Below, in pieces: positions 12,518 through 22,435 of a DNA stretch of 54,175 nt. Within the stretch, counting starts at the first letter, position 1; every line of letters begins with the position of its first letter. Under the pieces are notes generated by a model. The model had not been told where the DNA came from. It worked only from the letters and a program-made list of their open reading frames with translations, and did no database searches. Origin of the DNA: Bacteroidaceae bacterium. GTDB lineage: Bacteria > Bacteroidota > Bacteroidia > Bacteroidales > Bacteroidaceae. The stretch is taken from the NCBI GenBank assembly GCA_011959205.1, contig BLLV01000028.1, positions 1-54,175 of the forward strand. Reading direction: 5' to 3'. The translations under genes and the position numbers were made by a program.

Positions 12518-13582
12518 TTATCTGACGACTCTTCCGGAGGCGTTTCCTTGCATCAGCCCTTCCACTTCTTCTACCGTTACTTGGTTGAAATCTCCATAGA
12601 TGGTATTTTTCAATGCGGATGCGGCAAGGGCGAATTCTAATGTTTTTTGGTCATTGTCGGAGTAAGTCAGCAGACCATAAATCATGCCGCCGACAAATGC
12701 ATCGCCTGCACCCACGCGGTCTACTTCATGGACAATATCGTAAATTCCGGTATGCCTTAATGTGCCTTCTGTATAAAGTACGGCGGCCAGCAGGTTGTGA
12801 TTAGAGGTAATGGAATTACGTAATTCCAGAAATATTTTCTGGCATCGGGGGACTTGTTCAGATACTTTCTGGCCGAATGCTTTGAAGCCGGACAGATCTA
12901 ATGGATAGGAAGTGTCTATAGCTTTAAACCCTACCGGAGAAATACCGAATATTTCTTTGTATTCGGGTTCCGCACCAAAAATGACATCACTATATTGGAC
13001 CAAGGGAAGCATGACCTCTGAAGCGGATTTACCGTAATTCCATAACTTTTTGCGGAAATTCAAATCGCAAGAGATTGTTAACCCCAGGCGGTCTGCTGCT
13101 TGTAGGGCTTCCAGGCAGGCATCTGCTCCTTCCTGTGACAGGGACGCTGCTATACCCGACCAGTGGAACCAGCCGGCATCGGAAAGAATCCTTTCCCAGT
13201 CTATCATGCCGGGGCGTAAAGTGGCAAAGGAAGATCCCTCACGGTCATATACTACGTTGGAGTTGCGAAATGCCGCACCGCTCTCCAGAAAGTATAGTCC
13301 CATGCGCTTCCCCCCATAAATAATGCCGTCTGTACCTAATCCGTAAGCGTGGAGTGCGTTTACACAAGCTTGTGCCATTGCATTTTCGGGCAACCGGGTA
13401 ACGAATTCTGTGGGGATGCCGAAATTGGCCAGTGATATGGCTACATTCGCTTCACTTCCTCCATAAGTAGCAATAAATTCGTTTGTTTGGGAAAAGCGTC
13501 GAAAATTGGGGGCAGTTAGTCTTAGCATTACTTCTCCAAATGTAACGACTTTCTTGTTTTGGGTAATAGCTCTTGTATTCAT
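12518..13582 (-). CDS. PfkB-family sugar kinase, likely 2-keto-3-deoxygluconate kinase
   Basis: A ribokinase-fold enzyme of 354 residues that phosphorylates a sugar or sugar acid with ATP in the cytoplasm. Visible motifs are the N-terminal FGEVMLRL, the substrate-binding YGGSEANVAISLANFG, and the C-terminal VGAGDAFVGG with catalytic base Asp294 and anion hole. The opening pattern and length resemble KDG kinases, which take KDG from hexuronate breakdown to KDPG. No uronate-pathway gene is adjacent, so the substrate is inferred from resemblance only; fructokinase is an alternative. The gene is single, with an AT-rich leader before it. Confidence 0.8.
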   Translation of the reverse strand: MNTRAITQNKKVVTFGEVMLRLTAPNFRRFSQTNEFIATYGGSEANVAISLANFGIPTEFVTRLPENAMAQACVNALHAYGLGTDGIIYGGKRMGLYFLESGAAFRNSNVVYDREGSSFATLRPGMIDWERILSDAGWFHWSGIAASLSQEGADACLEALQAADRLGLTISCDLNFRKKLWNYGKSASEVMLPLVQYSDVIFGAEPEYKEIFGISPVGFKAIDTSYPLDLSGFKAFGQKVSEQVPRCQKIFLELRNSITSNHNLLAAVLYTEGTLRHTGIYDIVHEVDRVGAGDAFVGGMIYGLLTYSDNDQKTLEFALAASALKNTIYGDFNQVTVEEVEGLMQGNASGRVVR

Positions 13583-13656
13583 CGTATGTTTTTAATCAGT
13601 ATGTTAATTTGCACGAAGATACGATCAAAATTTTATATAAGTGAAAGAAATGTATA

Positions 13657-13705
13657 AAAATAGCCTTCTCTATTCTATATGGAGAGAAATAGAGAAGGCC
13701 ATTTT
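13657..13705 (-). terminator. Terminator of the threonine dehydrogenase gene
   Basis: AAAATAGCCTTCTCTATT pairs with AATAGAGAAGGCCATTTT (one G-T mismatch position). The hairpin lies about 20 bases beyond the stop of the minus-strand dehydrogenase gene and ends in T on that strand. Confidence 0.85.
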
Positions 13706-13725
13706 GTTTATTCGATATCAGGGGC

Positions 13726-14679
13726 TTATTTATTGAATCGTATTTTTAGCTTGGCAAGCATATCCTGTGTCATGCTGTCCAGGTCATATTCCGGTTTCCA
13801 TCCCCATTCCTCGCGGGCACAAGTATCATCCAACGAGTTAGGCCATGATTCGGCGATAGCTTGGCGTAGCGGATCTACCTTGTATTCCATTTGGAACTCG
13901 GGCATATACTTCTTTATATTGTTATAAATGATTTCCGGGTCAAAACTCATAGAAGCAATGTTAAACGAGTTGCGATGAACCAACTTGTCGGGATTTGCTT
14001 CCATGATTTCGATAGCTGCGCGAAGGCCATCCGGCATATACATCATATCCATGAAGGTGTTTGCTGCAATGGGACATTCAAACTTTTCACCTTTCACGGC
14101 AGAATAGTAGATGTCTACAGCATAGTCGGTAGTTCCACCGCCCGGAGGTGTGACATACGAAATCAATCCGGGAAAACGAACGGAACGAGTGTCTACACCA
14201 AAACGGATGTTGTAGTAGTCGCTCAGCAACTCGCCCGATACTTTTGTGACTCCATACATGGTACGCGGATTGCGGATGGTGTCTTGGGGGGTTTTGTCTT
14301 TGGGGGTGTTATTCCCAAAAACACCGATAGAACTTGGGGTGAATACGGCACATTTCATTTCACGTGCTACTTCCAGTACGTTGAACAGGCCACCCATACC
14401 TATTTTCCAAGCTAACTGAGGTTTAGCTTCTGCCACTGCCGAAAGCAAGGCTGCCAAATTATAAATAGTGTCAATGTTGTACTTTGATACCGTTTCGGCA
14501 ATTTGCTGTTCATTGGTAATGTCTACAATGGCAGAAGGGCCTGATTCCTTTAATTCCCCTTTGGGCTCGGCACCCGGGATGTATCCGGCTACGATGTTGC
14601 CATTATAAATACTTCTCAATTTCATGGTTAGCTCTGAACCGATCTGACCGGTGGAGCCGATAATTAATACATTTTTCAT
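13726..14679 (-). CDS. NAD-dependent epimerase/dehydratase-type L-threonine 3-dehydrogenase
   Basis: A short-chain dehydrogenase of the extended, UDP-galactose-epimerase-like type, 317 residues. The Rossmann motif GSTGQIG is at residues 8-14. The catalytic Ser is near 116-117 and the YxxxK pair is Tyr142/Lys146 in MYGVTK. Bacterial threonine dehydrogenases of this fold are known from Flavobacteria and oxidise L-threonine to 2-amino-3-ketobutyrate. The divergent neighbour encodes the enzyme that consumes this product (Kbl), which strongly supports the assignment. Without that context it could only be called an NAD-dependent epimerase. Its start faces the kbl start across 171 bases, so the two may share regulation. 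Confidence 0.83.
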   Translation of the reverse strand: MKNVLIIGSTGQIGSELTMKLRSIYNGNIVAGYIPGAEPKGELKESGPSAIVDITNEQQIAETVSKYNIDTIYNLAALLSAVAEAKPQLAWKIGMGGLFNVLEVAREMKCAVFTPSSIGVFGNNTPKDKTPQDTIRNPRTMYGVTKVSGELLSDYYNIRFGVDTRSVRFPGLISYVTPPGGGTTDYAVDIYYSAVKGEKFECPIAANTFMDMMYMPDGLRAAIEIMEANPDKLVHRNSFNIASMSFDPEIIYNNIKKYMPEFQMEYKVDPLRQAIAESWPNSLDDTCAREEWGWKPEYDLDSMTQDMLAKLKIRFNK

Positions 14680-14850
14680 AGTCTGCTATTTACTATTAGT
14701 TTCCTTTTGGAAGCAAAGATAGATAGAAAACTGCATATTTTATCAAAATTTCCTCTATAATTTAATCGGATATCAAAAAAAAATAAGAACTTTGTCAGAT
14801 GGAAATAATTTTTAAACTTAATCTATCTACTTAAATAAAAGAGCAAAGCT

Positions 14851-16041
14851 ATGTATGGTAAAATGAAAGAGTTCCTTACGAAGGAACTGGCTGATATCAA
14901 GGCAGCCGGATTGTATAAGAATGAACGTATTATTACTACTCCCCAGCGTGCAGACATTAAGGTGAATGACGGAGAGAATGTATTGAATTTCTGTGCAAAC
15001 AATTATTTGGGCTTGTCGGATAGCCAGCGTTTGGTTAATGCTGCCAAGGAGGCAATGGATACACATGGATTCGGTATGTCTTCTGTGCGTTTCATCTGCG
15101 GTACTCAGGACTTGCATAAACAATTGGAAGCTGCTATTTCCGATTATTTCAAAACGGAAGACACTATACTTTATGCAGCTTGTTTCGATGCCAACGGTGG
15201 TTTGTTCGAACCATTGCTTACTGAAGAAGATGCTATTATTTCGGATGCATTGAATCACGCTTCTATTATAGACGGTGTACGTTTGTGTAAAGCAAAACGT
15301 TATCGTTATGCCAATGCTGATATGGCTGACTTGGAACGTTGTTTGCAGGAGGCGCAGGCACAGCGTCACCGCATTATAGCTACGGATGGTGTATTCTCGA
15401 TGGATGGTAATGTGGCTCCAATGGACAAGATTTGCGAACTGGCTGAGAAGTATGATGCATTGGTGATGGTGGATGAATCTCATTCAGCCGGTGTGGTAGG
15501 TCCTACAGGTCATGGTGTGGCTGAACAATTTGATGTATACGGTCGTGTGGACATCTTTACCGGTACATTAGGTAAAGCATTTGGTGGGGCTATGGGAGGA
15601 TTTACCACTGGTAAGAAAGAAATTATTGATATGTTGCGCCAGCGTTCTCGTCCTTATTTATTCTCTAATTCTGTAGCTCCTGCCATTATTGGTGCTAGTT
15701 TGGAAATGTTCAAGATGCTGAAAGAAAGTGATGCCTTGCATACTAAATTGATGGATAATGTGAATTATTTCCGTGACAAGATGCTGGCTGCCGGCTTTGA
15801 TATCAAGCCGACTCAAAGTGCGATTTGTGCCGTGATGCTTTATGATGCAAAACTTTCTCAGGATTTTGCTGCTAAGATGCAGGAAGAAGGTATTTATGTA
15901 ACCGGTTTCTATTATCCGGTTGTTCCGAAAGGACAGGCACGTATCCGTGTTCAATTGTCTGCCGGACATGAAAAGGAACATTTGGATAAGGCAATTGCTG
16001 CATTTATTAAAGTGGGCAAAGAACTTGGAGTGATTAAATAA
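14851..16041 (+). CDS. kbl: Glycine C-acetyltransferase (2-amino-3-ketobutyrate CoA ligase)
   Basis: A PLP enzyme of the alpha-oxoamine synthase family, 396 residues, the normal length for Kbl. It cleaves 2-amino-3-ketobutyrate with CoA to glycine and acetyl-CoA. The Schiff-base Lys242 lies in TGTLGKAFGGAMGG. Other landmarks are the conserved NNYLGLSDSQ near the N-terminus and MVDESHSAGVVG. Together with the divergent epimerase-type dehydrogenase it forms the two-step threonine-to-glycine pathway. 8-amino-7-oxononanoate synthase is the main look-alike; the absence of biotin genes and the Tdh neighbour argue against it. Confidence 0.95.
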   Translation: MYGKMKEFLTKELADIKAAGLYKNERIITTPQRADIKVNDGENVLNFCANNYLGLSDSQRLVNAAKEAMDTHGFGMSSVRFICGTQDLHKQLEAAISDYFKTEDTILYAACFDANGGLFEPLLTEEDAIISDALNHASIIDGVRLCKAKRYRYANADMADLERCLQEAQAQRHRIIATDGVFSMDGNVAPMDKICELAEKYDALVMVDESHSAGVVGPTGHGVAEQFDVYGRVDIFTGTLGKAFGGAMGGFTTGKKEIIDMLRQRSRPYLFSNSVAPAIIGASLEMFKMLKESDALHTKLMDNVNYFRDKMLAAGFDIKPTQSAICAVMLYDAKLSQDFAAKMQEEGIYVTGFYYPVVPKGQARIRVQLSAGHEKEHLDKAIAAFIKVGKELGVIK

Positions 16042-16069
16042 GCAGATCTAAGGTCATCCAGATAAAGAT

Positions 16070-16111
16070 AAAAGCAGTAAACAGTTGTATGACAATTGTT
16101 TACTGCTTTTT
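16070..16111 (+). terminator. Terminator after kbl
   Basis: AAAAGCAGTAAACAGTTGT pairs with ACAATTGTTTACTGCTTTT, a near-perfect long stem with T residues at the end. It also lies at the 3' end of the convergent tRNA gene and may serve both. Confidence 0.9.
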
Positions 16112-16112
16112 G

Positions 16113-16184
16113 TAGCCCCGAGGGGAATCGAACCCCTATCTAAAGTTTAGGAAACTTCTATTCTATCCGTTGAACTACAAGGCC
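16113..16184 (-). tRNA. tRNA-Arg, anticodon CCU
   Basis: The minus strand folds into a complete 72-base cloverleaf. The acceptor stem is GGCCTTG with CGGGGCT (including G-U pairs) and the discriminator is A. The D-arm is GTTC/GAAT. The anticodon stem GAAGT/ACTTT encloses the loop TTCCTAA, so the anticodon is CCT. The T-arm contains GGTTCGATTCC. CCA is not encoded. This reads the rare AGG arginine codon. Confidence 0.95.
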
Positions 16185-16196
16185 TCTTTATGGCTG

Positions 16197-16226
16197 CAAA
16201 GGTACTCCTTTTTGTTAAAATGGCAA
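16197..16226 (-). promoter_or_regulatory. Promoter of tRNA-Arg
   Basis: On the minus strand TACCTTTG (16197-16204) followed by C is a consensus -7 box. A TTG lies 19 bases upstream (16224-16226). The -7 box is 12 bases before the tRNA 5' end. Confidence 0.7.
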
Positions 16227-16596
16227 TATGAAAGATTGAAAAATGTCTTAAGTGGGAGAAAAATAATCTTCTATTTGTTGTTTTGTCGTTTTTAACATAT
16301 TACTATAATCTAAATAGTGAAATTATTCAGATGTAAACTTTCATGATGTTTGTAAGCCGTGGATAAAAATAACAAATTGTAAAGTTGGACAGCGCCTTAT
16401 AAATGTCATAATGATAGAATGTTATGCTTTTAAACAGGTAATAATCCTTGTCCTATTTTTAACCTGGAAATAAATAGGCCTTTAATTTTGTACATTTTGA
16501 TATTCAAACGTAGTTTGATAGCAGAATATTTTGTCCTTTGGCAGAACTTTCCGAACTTTGCAAACAGTGAATTTTTGTAACCCTAAATAATAAATT
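16227..16596 (+). promoter_or_regulatory. Long leader/promoter region of korAB
   Basis: No gene is visible in these 370 AT-rich bases. Two candidate -7 boxes are present: TAATTTTG at 16483-16490, and GAACTTTG at 16553-16560 with TTTTG 19 bases before it (16529-16533). Both point at korA. Neither is perfect, and I cannot decide which is used. Confidence 0.4.
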
Positions 16597-18444
16597 ATGG
16601 CAGATGAAATGATAGTCAAGGAGTTGGACCAGGTCGTGGTTCGTTTCTCAGGCGACTCAGGCGATGGTATGCAGCTGGCCGGAAATATCTTTTCTAATAT
16701 TTCGGCTACAGTGGGAAATGATATCAGTACATTCCCCGATTACCCGGCGGATATACGTGCTCCGCAAGGTTCGCTGACCGGTGTGTCAGGTTTTCAGGTG
16801 CATATTGGTGCGGGTAAAGTTTTTACCCCTGGCGACAAATGCGACGTATTGGTCGCAATGAATGCCGCTGCATTGAAAACACAATACAAATTTGCGAAGC
16901 CCACAGCTTGTATCATTATTGATACGGATTGTTTCCAGAAATCAGATTTGGACAAGGCGGCTTTCAAAACAGACAACCCGATTGAAGAGATGGGGATTAA
17001 GCAGGATGTAATTGCTGCTCCTATTTCACAGATGGTGAAAGACTGTCTGGCAGATACGGGCATGGACAACAAGTCAATGTTGAAATGTCGTAATATGTTT
17101 GCTTTGGGATTGGTTTGCTGGTTGTTTAACCGTGACCTGGCAGTTGCTGAAAACTTCTTGCGCGAGAAATTCGCAAAGAAGCCGCAAATAGCCGAAGCGA
17201 ATATTAAAGTGATACACGCCGGCCATGATTATGGCCACAATACCCATGCGTCTGTAGATCATACTTATAAGGTGGAAACTAAGTCTAAAGTACCCGGAAA
17301 GTACATGGATATCAGTGGAAACAAGGCTACGGCATACGGTTTGATCGCTGCTGCCGAGAAGGCAGGCTTGCGTTTGTTCCTGGGATCTTATCCCATTACT
17401 CCGGCAACAGATATTTTGCATGAGCTCTCTAAACATAAATCATTGGGAGTGACTACTGTTCAATGTGAAGATGAAATTTCAGGTTGCGCTACGGCTATCG
17501 GTGCCTCGTTTGCTGGTGCGTTGGCAGCTACTTCTACTTCGGGACCGGGTGTCTGTCTGAAATCAGAAGCTATGAATCTGGCTGTTATTACAGAATTACC
17601 GTTGGTGGTTATTAATGTACAGCGTGGCGGTCCTTCTACCGGTTTGCCTACTAAGTCTGAGCAGACAGATTTGTTGCAGGCTTTGTTTGGCCGTAATGGT
17701 GAATCTCCTATGCCGGTCATTGCCGCAGCTTCTCCAACTCATTGTTTTGATGCTGCTTATGATGCTTGTAAGATTGCCTTGGAGCACATGACTCCGGTGG
17801 TGTTGCTGACTGACGGTTTTGTAGCAAATGGTTCCGGTGCATGGAAGCTGCCTGATCTGGCAGACTATCCGGCTATTAACCCTCCGTATGTTACTCTGGA
17901 AATGAAGGATAATTATACTCCTTACCAGCGTAATACTGCAACTGGGGTTCGTTATTGGGCATTGCCGGGACAGGAAGGATATATGCACATTCTGGGAGGT
18001 TTGGAAAAGGATAGTGACACAGGAGCTATTTCTACTGAGCCTGAAAACCATAATTTGATGTGCCGTTTGCGTGCTGAGAAGGTGGATAAAATTCCGGTGC
18101 CTGATGTTAAGGTGCAAGGCTGCGTAGAGGACGCCGATCTGCTGATAGTAGGCTTCGGTGGAACTTACGGTCATTTATATTCAGCGATGGAGGAAATGAA
18201 CCATGCTGGCAAGAAGGTTGCTTTGGCACATTTTGTTCATTTGAACCCGCTGCCTCAAAATACGGCAGAAGTGCTGAAGAAATATAAGAAGGTAGTCGTG
18301 GCTGAGCAGAGTCTTGGCCAGTTTGCCGGATATCTCCGTATGAAAGTAGACGGATTTGTTCCTTATCAGTTTAATGAAGTCAAGGGACAACCGTTCGTAG
18401 TCAGCGAGTTAGTTGATGCTTTCACTGAGATTTTAAATAAATAA
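16597..18444 (+). CDS. korA: 2-oxoacid:acceptor oxidoreductase, fused gamma-alpha subunit
   Basis: This is the larger subunit of a ferredoxin-dependent 2-oxoacid oxidoreductase, probably acting on 2-oxoglutarate. It gives acyl-CoA, CO2 and reduced ferredoxin in an anaerobe's partial TCA cycle. The 615-residue protein begins with the gamma domain (VRFSGDSGDGMQLAGNIF near residues 10-28). The alpha domain follows from about residue 245 (LFLGSYPITPATDILHEL), with the CoA/substrate stretch GPGVCLKSEAMNLA and a C-terminal domain around 510-615. It is followed after 23 bases by korB. Substrate choice among 2-oxoglutarate and other oxoacids rests on family likeness. Confidence 0.93.
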   Translation: MADEMIVKELDQVVVRFSGDSGDGMQLAGNIFSNISATVGNDISTFPDYPADIRAPQGSLTGVSGFQVHIGAGKVFTPGDKCDVLVAMNAAALKTQYKFAKPTACIIIDTDCFQKSDLDKAAFKTDNPIEEMGIKQDVIAAPISQMVKDCLADTGMDNKSMLKCRNMFALGLVCWLFNRDLAVAENFLREKFAKKPQIAEANIKVIHAGHDYGHNTHASVDHTYKVETKSKVPGKYMDISGNKATAYGLIAAAEKAGLRLFLGSYPITPATDILHELSKHKSLGVTTVQCEDEISGCATAIGASFAGALAATSTSGPGVCLKSEAMNLAVITELPLVVINVQRGGPSTGLPTKSEQTDLLQALFGRNGESPMPVIAAASPTHCFDAAYDACKIALEHMTPVVLLTDGFVANGSGAWKLPDLADYPAINPPYVTLEMKDNYTPYQRNTATGVRYWALPGQEGYMHILGGLEKDSDTGAISTEPENHNLMCRLRAEKVDKIPVPDVKVQGCVEDADLLIVGFGGTYGHLYSAMEEMNHAGKKVALAHFVHLNPLPQNTAEVLKKYKKVVVAEQSLGQFAGYLRMKVDGFVPYQFNEVKGQPFVVSELVDAFTEILNK

Positions 18445-18467
18445 TAACCGTAAAGAAAGTAAAGACT

Positions 18468-19472
18468 ATGAGCGAATATACAGCAAAAGATTTCAAAAAA
18501 GGACAACCTCGCTGGTGTCCGGGCTGCGGTGACCATTTTTTCTTGGCTTCGCTGCACAAAGCGATGGCTGAACTGGGAGTGGCTCCTCATGATACAGCCG
18601 TTATTTCCGGTATCGGATGTTCCAGTCGTCTGCCTTATTATATGAATACATACGCCATGCAGACAGTGCACGGTCGTGCGGCAGCTATTTCTACAGGTTG
18701 CAAAGTGGCTAATCCGAAAATTACTGTCTGGCAGATTTCAGGGGATGGTGATGGGCTGGCTATTGGTGGAAATCACTTTATACACGCCGTTCGTCGTAAT
18801 ATCGACTTGAATATGATTTTGTTGAACAACCGTATTTATGGTTTGACCAAAGGACAGTATTCTCCGACTTCTCCCCGTGGATTTGTCAGTAAATCATCTC
18901 CTTACGGAACCGTGGAAGATCCGTTTCATCCGGCTGAATTATGTTTTGGCGCGCGTGGACGGTTCTTTGCCCGTGCGGTAGCCACGGATGGCCCCGGAAC
19001 TGTAGAGATTCTGAAAGCTGCTGCCAATCACAAAGGTGCGGCTGTATGTGAGATTCTTCAGAACTGTGTCATCTTTAATGATGGAACACACGAATCGGTA
19101 TATACGAAGGAAGGCCGTTCAAAGAATGCCATTTATTTGGAACACGGTAAACCGATGTTGTTTGGTGTAGACAAAGAATACGGGCTGATGCAGGAAGGCT
19201 TCGGGCTGAAAGTGGTAAAGCTTGGTGAGAATGGTGTGACGGAAAAAGATATTTTGGTGCACGATGCTCATTGTATGGACAATACTTTGCAGTTGAAACT
19301 GGCATTGATGGAAGGACCGGATTTTCCGGTTGCATTAGGGGTGATCCGTGATGTGGAGGCTCCTACATACGATGATGCGGTTCATGCACAGATTGAAGAA
19401 GTGGCTGCAAAGAAGAAATATCATAATTTCCAGGAATTACTGATGACGAATGATATCTGGGAGGTGAAATAA
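18468..19472 (+). CDS. korB: 2-oxoacid:acceptor oxidoreductase, TPP-binding beta subunit
   Basis: The thiamine-pyrophosphate-binding subunit, 334 residues, partner of korA. The N-terminal RWCPGCGDHF motif and the C49/C50-region IGCSSR fit the iron-sulfur and TPP region of Kor/Por beta subunits. The TPP/Mg motif GDGDGLAIGGNH is followed by the conserved NNRIYGLTKGQYSPTS. It catalyses decarboxylation and passes electrons to ferredoxin. It has the same strand and short spacing as korA, so the two form one transcription unit. Confidence 0.94.
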   Translation: MSEYTAKDFKKGQPRWCPGCGDHFFLASLHKAMAELGVAPHDTAVISGIGCSSRLPYYMNTYAMQTVHGRAAAISTGCKVANPKITVWQISGDGDGLAIGGNHFIHAVRRNIDLNMILLNNRIYGLTKGQYSPTSPRGFVSKSSPYGTVEDPFHPAELCFGARGRFFARAVATDGPGTVEILKAAANHKGAAVCEILQNCVIFNDGTHESVYTKEGRSKNAIYLEHGKPMLFGVDKEYGLMQEGFGLKVVKLGENGVTEKDILVHDAHCMDNTLQLKLALMEGPDFPVALGVIRDVEAPTYDDAVHAQIEEVAAKKKYHNFQELLMTNDIWEVK

Positions 19473-19522
19473 GATTTTCATCCTCCTTGCAGGGACGGAT
19501 CTGTCGATCTGTCTGAAATATG

Positions 19523-19568
19523 AATGGTTAGTAATGGGCGGTGAATCACTGCCGGTTACTAACCATTT
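19523..19568. terminator. Possible terminator between korB and upp
   Basis: AATGGTTAGTAA pairs with TTACTAACCATT, with a second inner GGTG/CACT pairing. The hairpin lies between the convergent korB and upp genes. The T tail is weak, so termination by this hairpin is inferred from position. Confidence 0.5.
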
Positions 19569-19636
19569 GTTATTTATACAATCGGGATGTCTTTTTATCT
19601 GGGCGGACAAGCGGGGCTTTCTTGATGGCGCGAGCT

Positions 19637-20296
19637 TTAAAGTTTCTCGCCGAATGACAAATCGCCGGCATCTCCCAATCCCGGAACAATGTACTTGTGT
19701 TCGTCCAGAACAGGATCTATGGCAGCACACCATAATGTGACATCATCGTCGGGAAAAAGTTTTGCCATGTGTTCTACTCCTTGTTGGCTGGCAATGACAC
19801 AGGCCATTTGTAGTTTTGCTGGTTGGCCTTTAGTGAGGAAAGCTTTCCAGGCAAGTTCCATGCTTTCACCGGTGGCAAGCATGGGGTCAACTAAAAGCAA
19901 GGTTCTGTCATTTAATGAAGGTGCGGCGATGTATTCGATGTGTACATCTACAATGCGGTGCTCGTCATCCTTGTAAAAACGGAATGCGGAAACGAAGGCG
20001 TTGTCGGCATGGTCGAACATGTTCAGAAAACCGGTGTGTAACGGCAGTCCGGCACGGAATACCGTAGCAATCACTATTTTGTCATCGTGCGTGCTGGCCG
20101 TAGCAGTTCCCAAGGGTGTTTGCACCTGCTTTACGGAATAGGTTAGTGCTTTACTCATCTCGTATGCCATAATTTCTCCTATTCTTTCGATATTTCTTCG
20201 GAAACGCATACGGTCATTTTGAACATGTACATCGCGCAATTCCGCTACATATTGGTTTAGGAGAGAATTGCCTTCACTAAGATTGATGATTTTCAT
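19637..20296 (-). CDS. upp: Uracil phosphoribosyltransferase
   Basis: This salvage enzyme turns uracil and PRPP into UMP in the cytoplasm. The chosen start (MKIINLSEGN) gives 219 residues, the usual length. An upstream in-frame Met would add 24 residues of unrelated sequence and is unlikely. The PRPP-binding loop is LLVDPMLATGESME. The C-terminal uracil-binding region VPGLGDAGDLSFGEKL closely matches the family's GDAGDR-like end. It is a single gene, convergent with korB. Confidence 0.93.
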   Translation of the reverse strand: MKIINLSEGNSLLNQYVAELRDVHVQNDRMRFRRNIERIGEIMAYEMSKALTYSVKQVQTPLGTATASTHDDKIVIATVFRAGLPLHTGFLNMFDHADNAFVSAFRFYKDDEHRIVDVHIEYIAAPSLNDRTLLLVDPMLATGESMELAWKAFLTKGQPAKLQMACVIASQQGVEHMAKLFPDDDVTLWCAAIDPVLDEHKYIVPGLGDAGDLSFGEKL

Positions 20297-20452
20297 ATCT
20301 ATACTTTTGTTATATTGTTGGCTTTGACCTGCAAAGAAACAAATAAAATCTAGATTTGTAAAGTGCAAATTGCATTTTTGTTATACAAATATAAATCTTT
20401 GATTATTACGGAAATTTTTCTCTAATAACTTCTTTTTTTTAAAATAAAGCAC

Positions 20453-20460
20453 TAATTTTG
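20453..20460 (+). promoter_or_regulatory. -7 element of pckA
   Basis: TAATTTTG fits TAnnTTTG and lies 96 bases before the pckA start, leaving a fairly long leader. The -33 region is a T tract. Confidence 0.55.
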
Positions 20461-20555
20461 TAGCGCCTTAGACAAGGGAGTGTTGAAAAATGTCTTCCTT
20501 CAGAAAATGAAGAGTAAAATAACATTATACAATAACCAAATTAAATCATTAAAAA

Positions 20556-22163
20556 ATGGCAAACTTAGATTTAAGCAAGTACGGTATTACCGATGTGAAG
20601 GAAATTTTCCACAATCCTTCTTATGATGTACTTTTCGCCGAAGAAACTAAACCGGAATTGGAAGGTTTCGAAAAAGGACAGGTTACTGAACTGGGTGCTG
20701 TAAACGTAATGACTGGTGTTTACACAGGTCGTTCTCCTAAAGATAAATTCTTCGTTAAGAATGAAGCTTCTGAAAATTCAGTATGGTGGACTTCTGACGA
20801 ATACAAAAACGATAACAAACCTTGTACAGAAGAAGCTTGGGCTGACCTGAAGGCTAAAGCTGTTAAAGAATTGAGCGGCAAGCGTTTGTTCGTTGTTGAT
20901 ACTTTCTGCGGTGCTAACGCTGCAACTCGTATGAAAGTACGTTTCATCATGGAAGTAGCTTGGCAGGCTCATTTCGTAACTAACATGTTCATCCGTCCTA
21001 CAGCCGAAGAACTGGAAGCTTACGGAGAACCTGATTTCGTATGTTTCAATGCTTCTAAAGCAAAAGTTGACAACTACAAAGAATTGGGCTTGAACTCTGA
21101 AACAGCTACTGTTTTCAACTTGAAGACCAAAGAACAAGTTATCCTGAACACTTGGTATGGTGGTGAAATGAAGAAAGGTATGTTCTCTATCATGAACTAC
21201 ATGAACCCGCTTCGTGGTATTGCTTCTATGCACTGTTCTGCTAATACAAACATGGAAGGAACCAGCTCAGCTATCTTCTTCGGTTTGTCCGGTACAGGTA
21301 AGACTACTTTGTCTACTGACCCGAAACGTAAGTTGATCGGTGACGATGAACACGGATGGGATGACGAAGGTGTATTCAACTACGAAGGTGGTTGCTATGC
21401 TAAAGTTATCAATTTGGATAAGGAAAGCGAACCCGATATCTATGCTGCTATCAAGCGTGATGCTTTGCTTGAAAATGTTACAGTTGCAGCAGATGGTAAG
21501 ATTGATTTTGCCGATAAGAGCGTAACAGAAAACACTCGTGTTTCTTATCCTATCTATCATATCGAAAACATCGTTAAACCTATTTCTAAAGGTCCTCACG
21601 CTCAACAAGTTATTTTCTTGTCAGCTGATGCATTCGGTGTATTGCCTCCGGTATCTATCTTGAACCCTGAACAAGCTCAGTATTACTTCTTGTCTGGATT
21701 TACAGCTAAATTGGCTGGTACAGAACGTGGTATCACTGAACCGACTCCGACATTCTCTGCTTGCTTCGGTGCTGCTTTCTTGTCATTGCACCCCACTAAG
21801 TATGCTGAAGAATTGGTTAAGAAGATGGAAAAGACCGGTGCTAAGGCATACTTGGTTAACACTGGTTGGAACGGTACCGGCAAACGTATCTCTATCCGCG
21901 ATACTCGTGGTATCATTGATGCTATTCTGGATGGTTCTATCGACAAGGCTCCTACTAAGGTTATTCCTTTCTTCGACTTTGTTGTTCCTACAGAATTGCC
22001 TAATGTTGATCCGAAGATCCTTGATCCTCGTGATACATACGAATGTGCTTGCCAGTGGGAAGAAAAAGCAAAAGATTTGGCAGGACGTTTCATTAAGAAC
22101 TTTGCTAAGTTCACTGGTAACGAAGCTGGCAAGGCTTTGGTTGCTGCTGGTCCGAAGTTGTAA
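20556..22163 (+). CDS. pckA: Phosphoenolpyruvate carboxykinase (ATP)
   Basis: It interconverts oxaloacetate + ATP and PEP + CO2 + ADP. In Bacteroidales it usually runs towards CO2 fixation on the route to succinate. The 535-residue length is normal for the ATP-dependent class. The P-loop [12 protein letters not shown] lies at about residues 242-253. The metal/oxaloacetate motif [18 protein letters not shown] and the early [14 protein letters not shown] are both present. Codon use is strongly biased towards common codons, as expected for a highly expressed gene. It has its own promoter and terminator. Confidence 0.98.
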   Translation: MANLDLSKYGITDVKEIFHNPSYDVLFAEETKPELEGFEKGQVTELGAVNVMTGVYTGRSPKDKFFVKNEASENSVWWTSDEYKNDNKPCTEEAWADLKAKAVKELSGKRLFVVDTFCGANAATRMKVRFIMEVAWQAHFVTNMFIRPTAEELEAYGEPDFVCFNASKAKVDNYKELGLNSETATVFNLKTKEQVILNTWYGGEMKKGMFSIMNYMNPLRGIASMHCSANTNMEGTSSAIFFGLSGTGKTTLSTDPKRKLIGDDEHGWDDEGVFNYEGGCYAKVINLDKESEPDIYAAIKRDALLENVTVAADGKIDFADKSVTENTRVSYPIYHIENIVKPISKGPHAQQVIFLSADAFGVLPPVSILNPEQAQYYFLSGFTAKLAGTERGITEPTPTFSACFGAAFLSLHPTKYAEELVKKMEKTGAKAYLVNTGWNGTGKRISIRDTRGIIDAILDGSIDKAPTKVIPFFDFVVPTELPNVDPKILDPRDTYECACQWEEKAKDLAGRFIKNFAKFTGNEAGKALVAAGPKL

Positions 22164-22191
22164 TCTGAATCTTGCAGATTTGTTAATATAT

Positions 22192-22224
22192 AAAAAGTGG
22201 TTCTTTTCAAGAGCCACTTTTTTT
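22192..22224 (+). terminator. Terminator after pckA
   Basis: AAAAAGTGGTTCTT pairs with AAGAGCCACTTTTT and is followed by more T residues. Confidence 0.85.
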
Positions 22225-22379
22225 ATGCTTGGAAAAGCCTGGAATAATTTAGATTAATGTTAGTAAGTGCAGGCTTTTCGTATAATGCAAGATGTACACT
22301 GCAGCGTTTTCCTACAGAAGGCAAGTTGTGTGCAGATAGTGTTTTCGTGAGCCAAGTGAAGTTTGTAAGCTAGAAATAG

Positions 22380-22417
22380 AAAATCCCGAAGATGACACAC
22401 ACCTTCGGGATTTTTTT
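22380..22417 (-). terminator. Terminator after typA
   Basis: AAATCCCGAAG / CTTCGGGATTT forms a strong stem just past the minus-strand typA stop. T runs on one side and A runs on the other would let it work in both directions. Confidence 0.85.
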
Positions 22418-22435
22418 ATTGAGAATGTAGATTGA

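Noticed and set aside
16113..16184. tRNA-Arg as the attachment site of the peptide island
   Set aside because: The tRNA is about 13 kb from the island, no integrase is nearby, and no duplicated tRNA 3' end is visible at the island edges.
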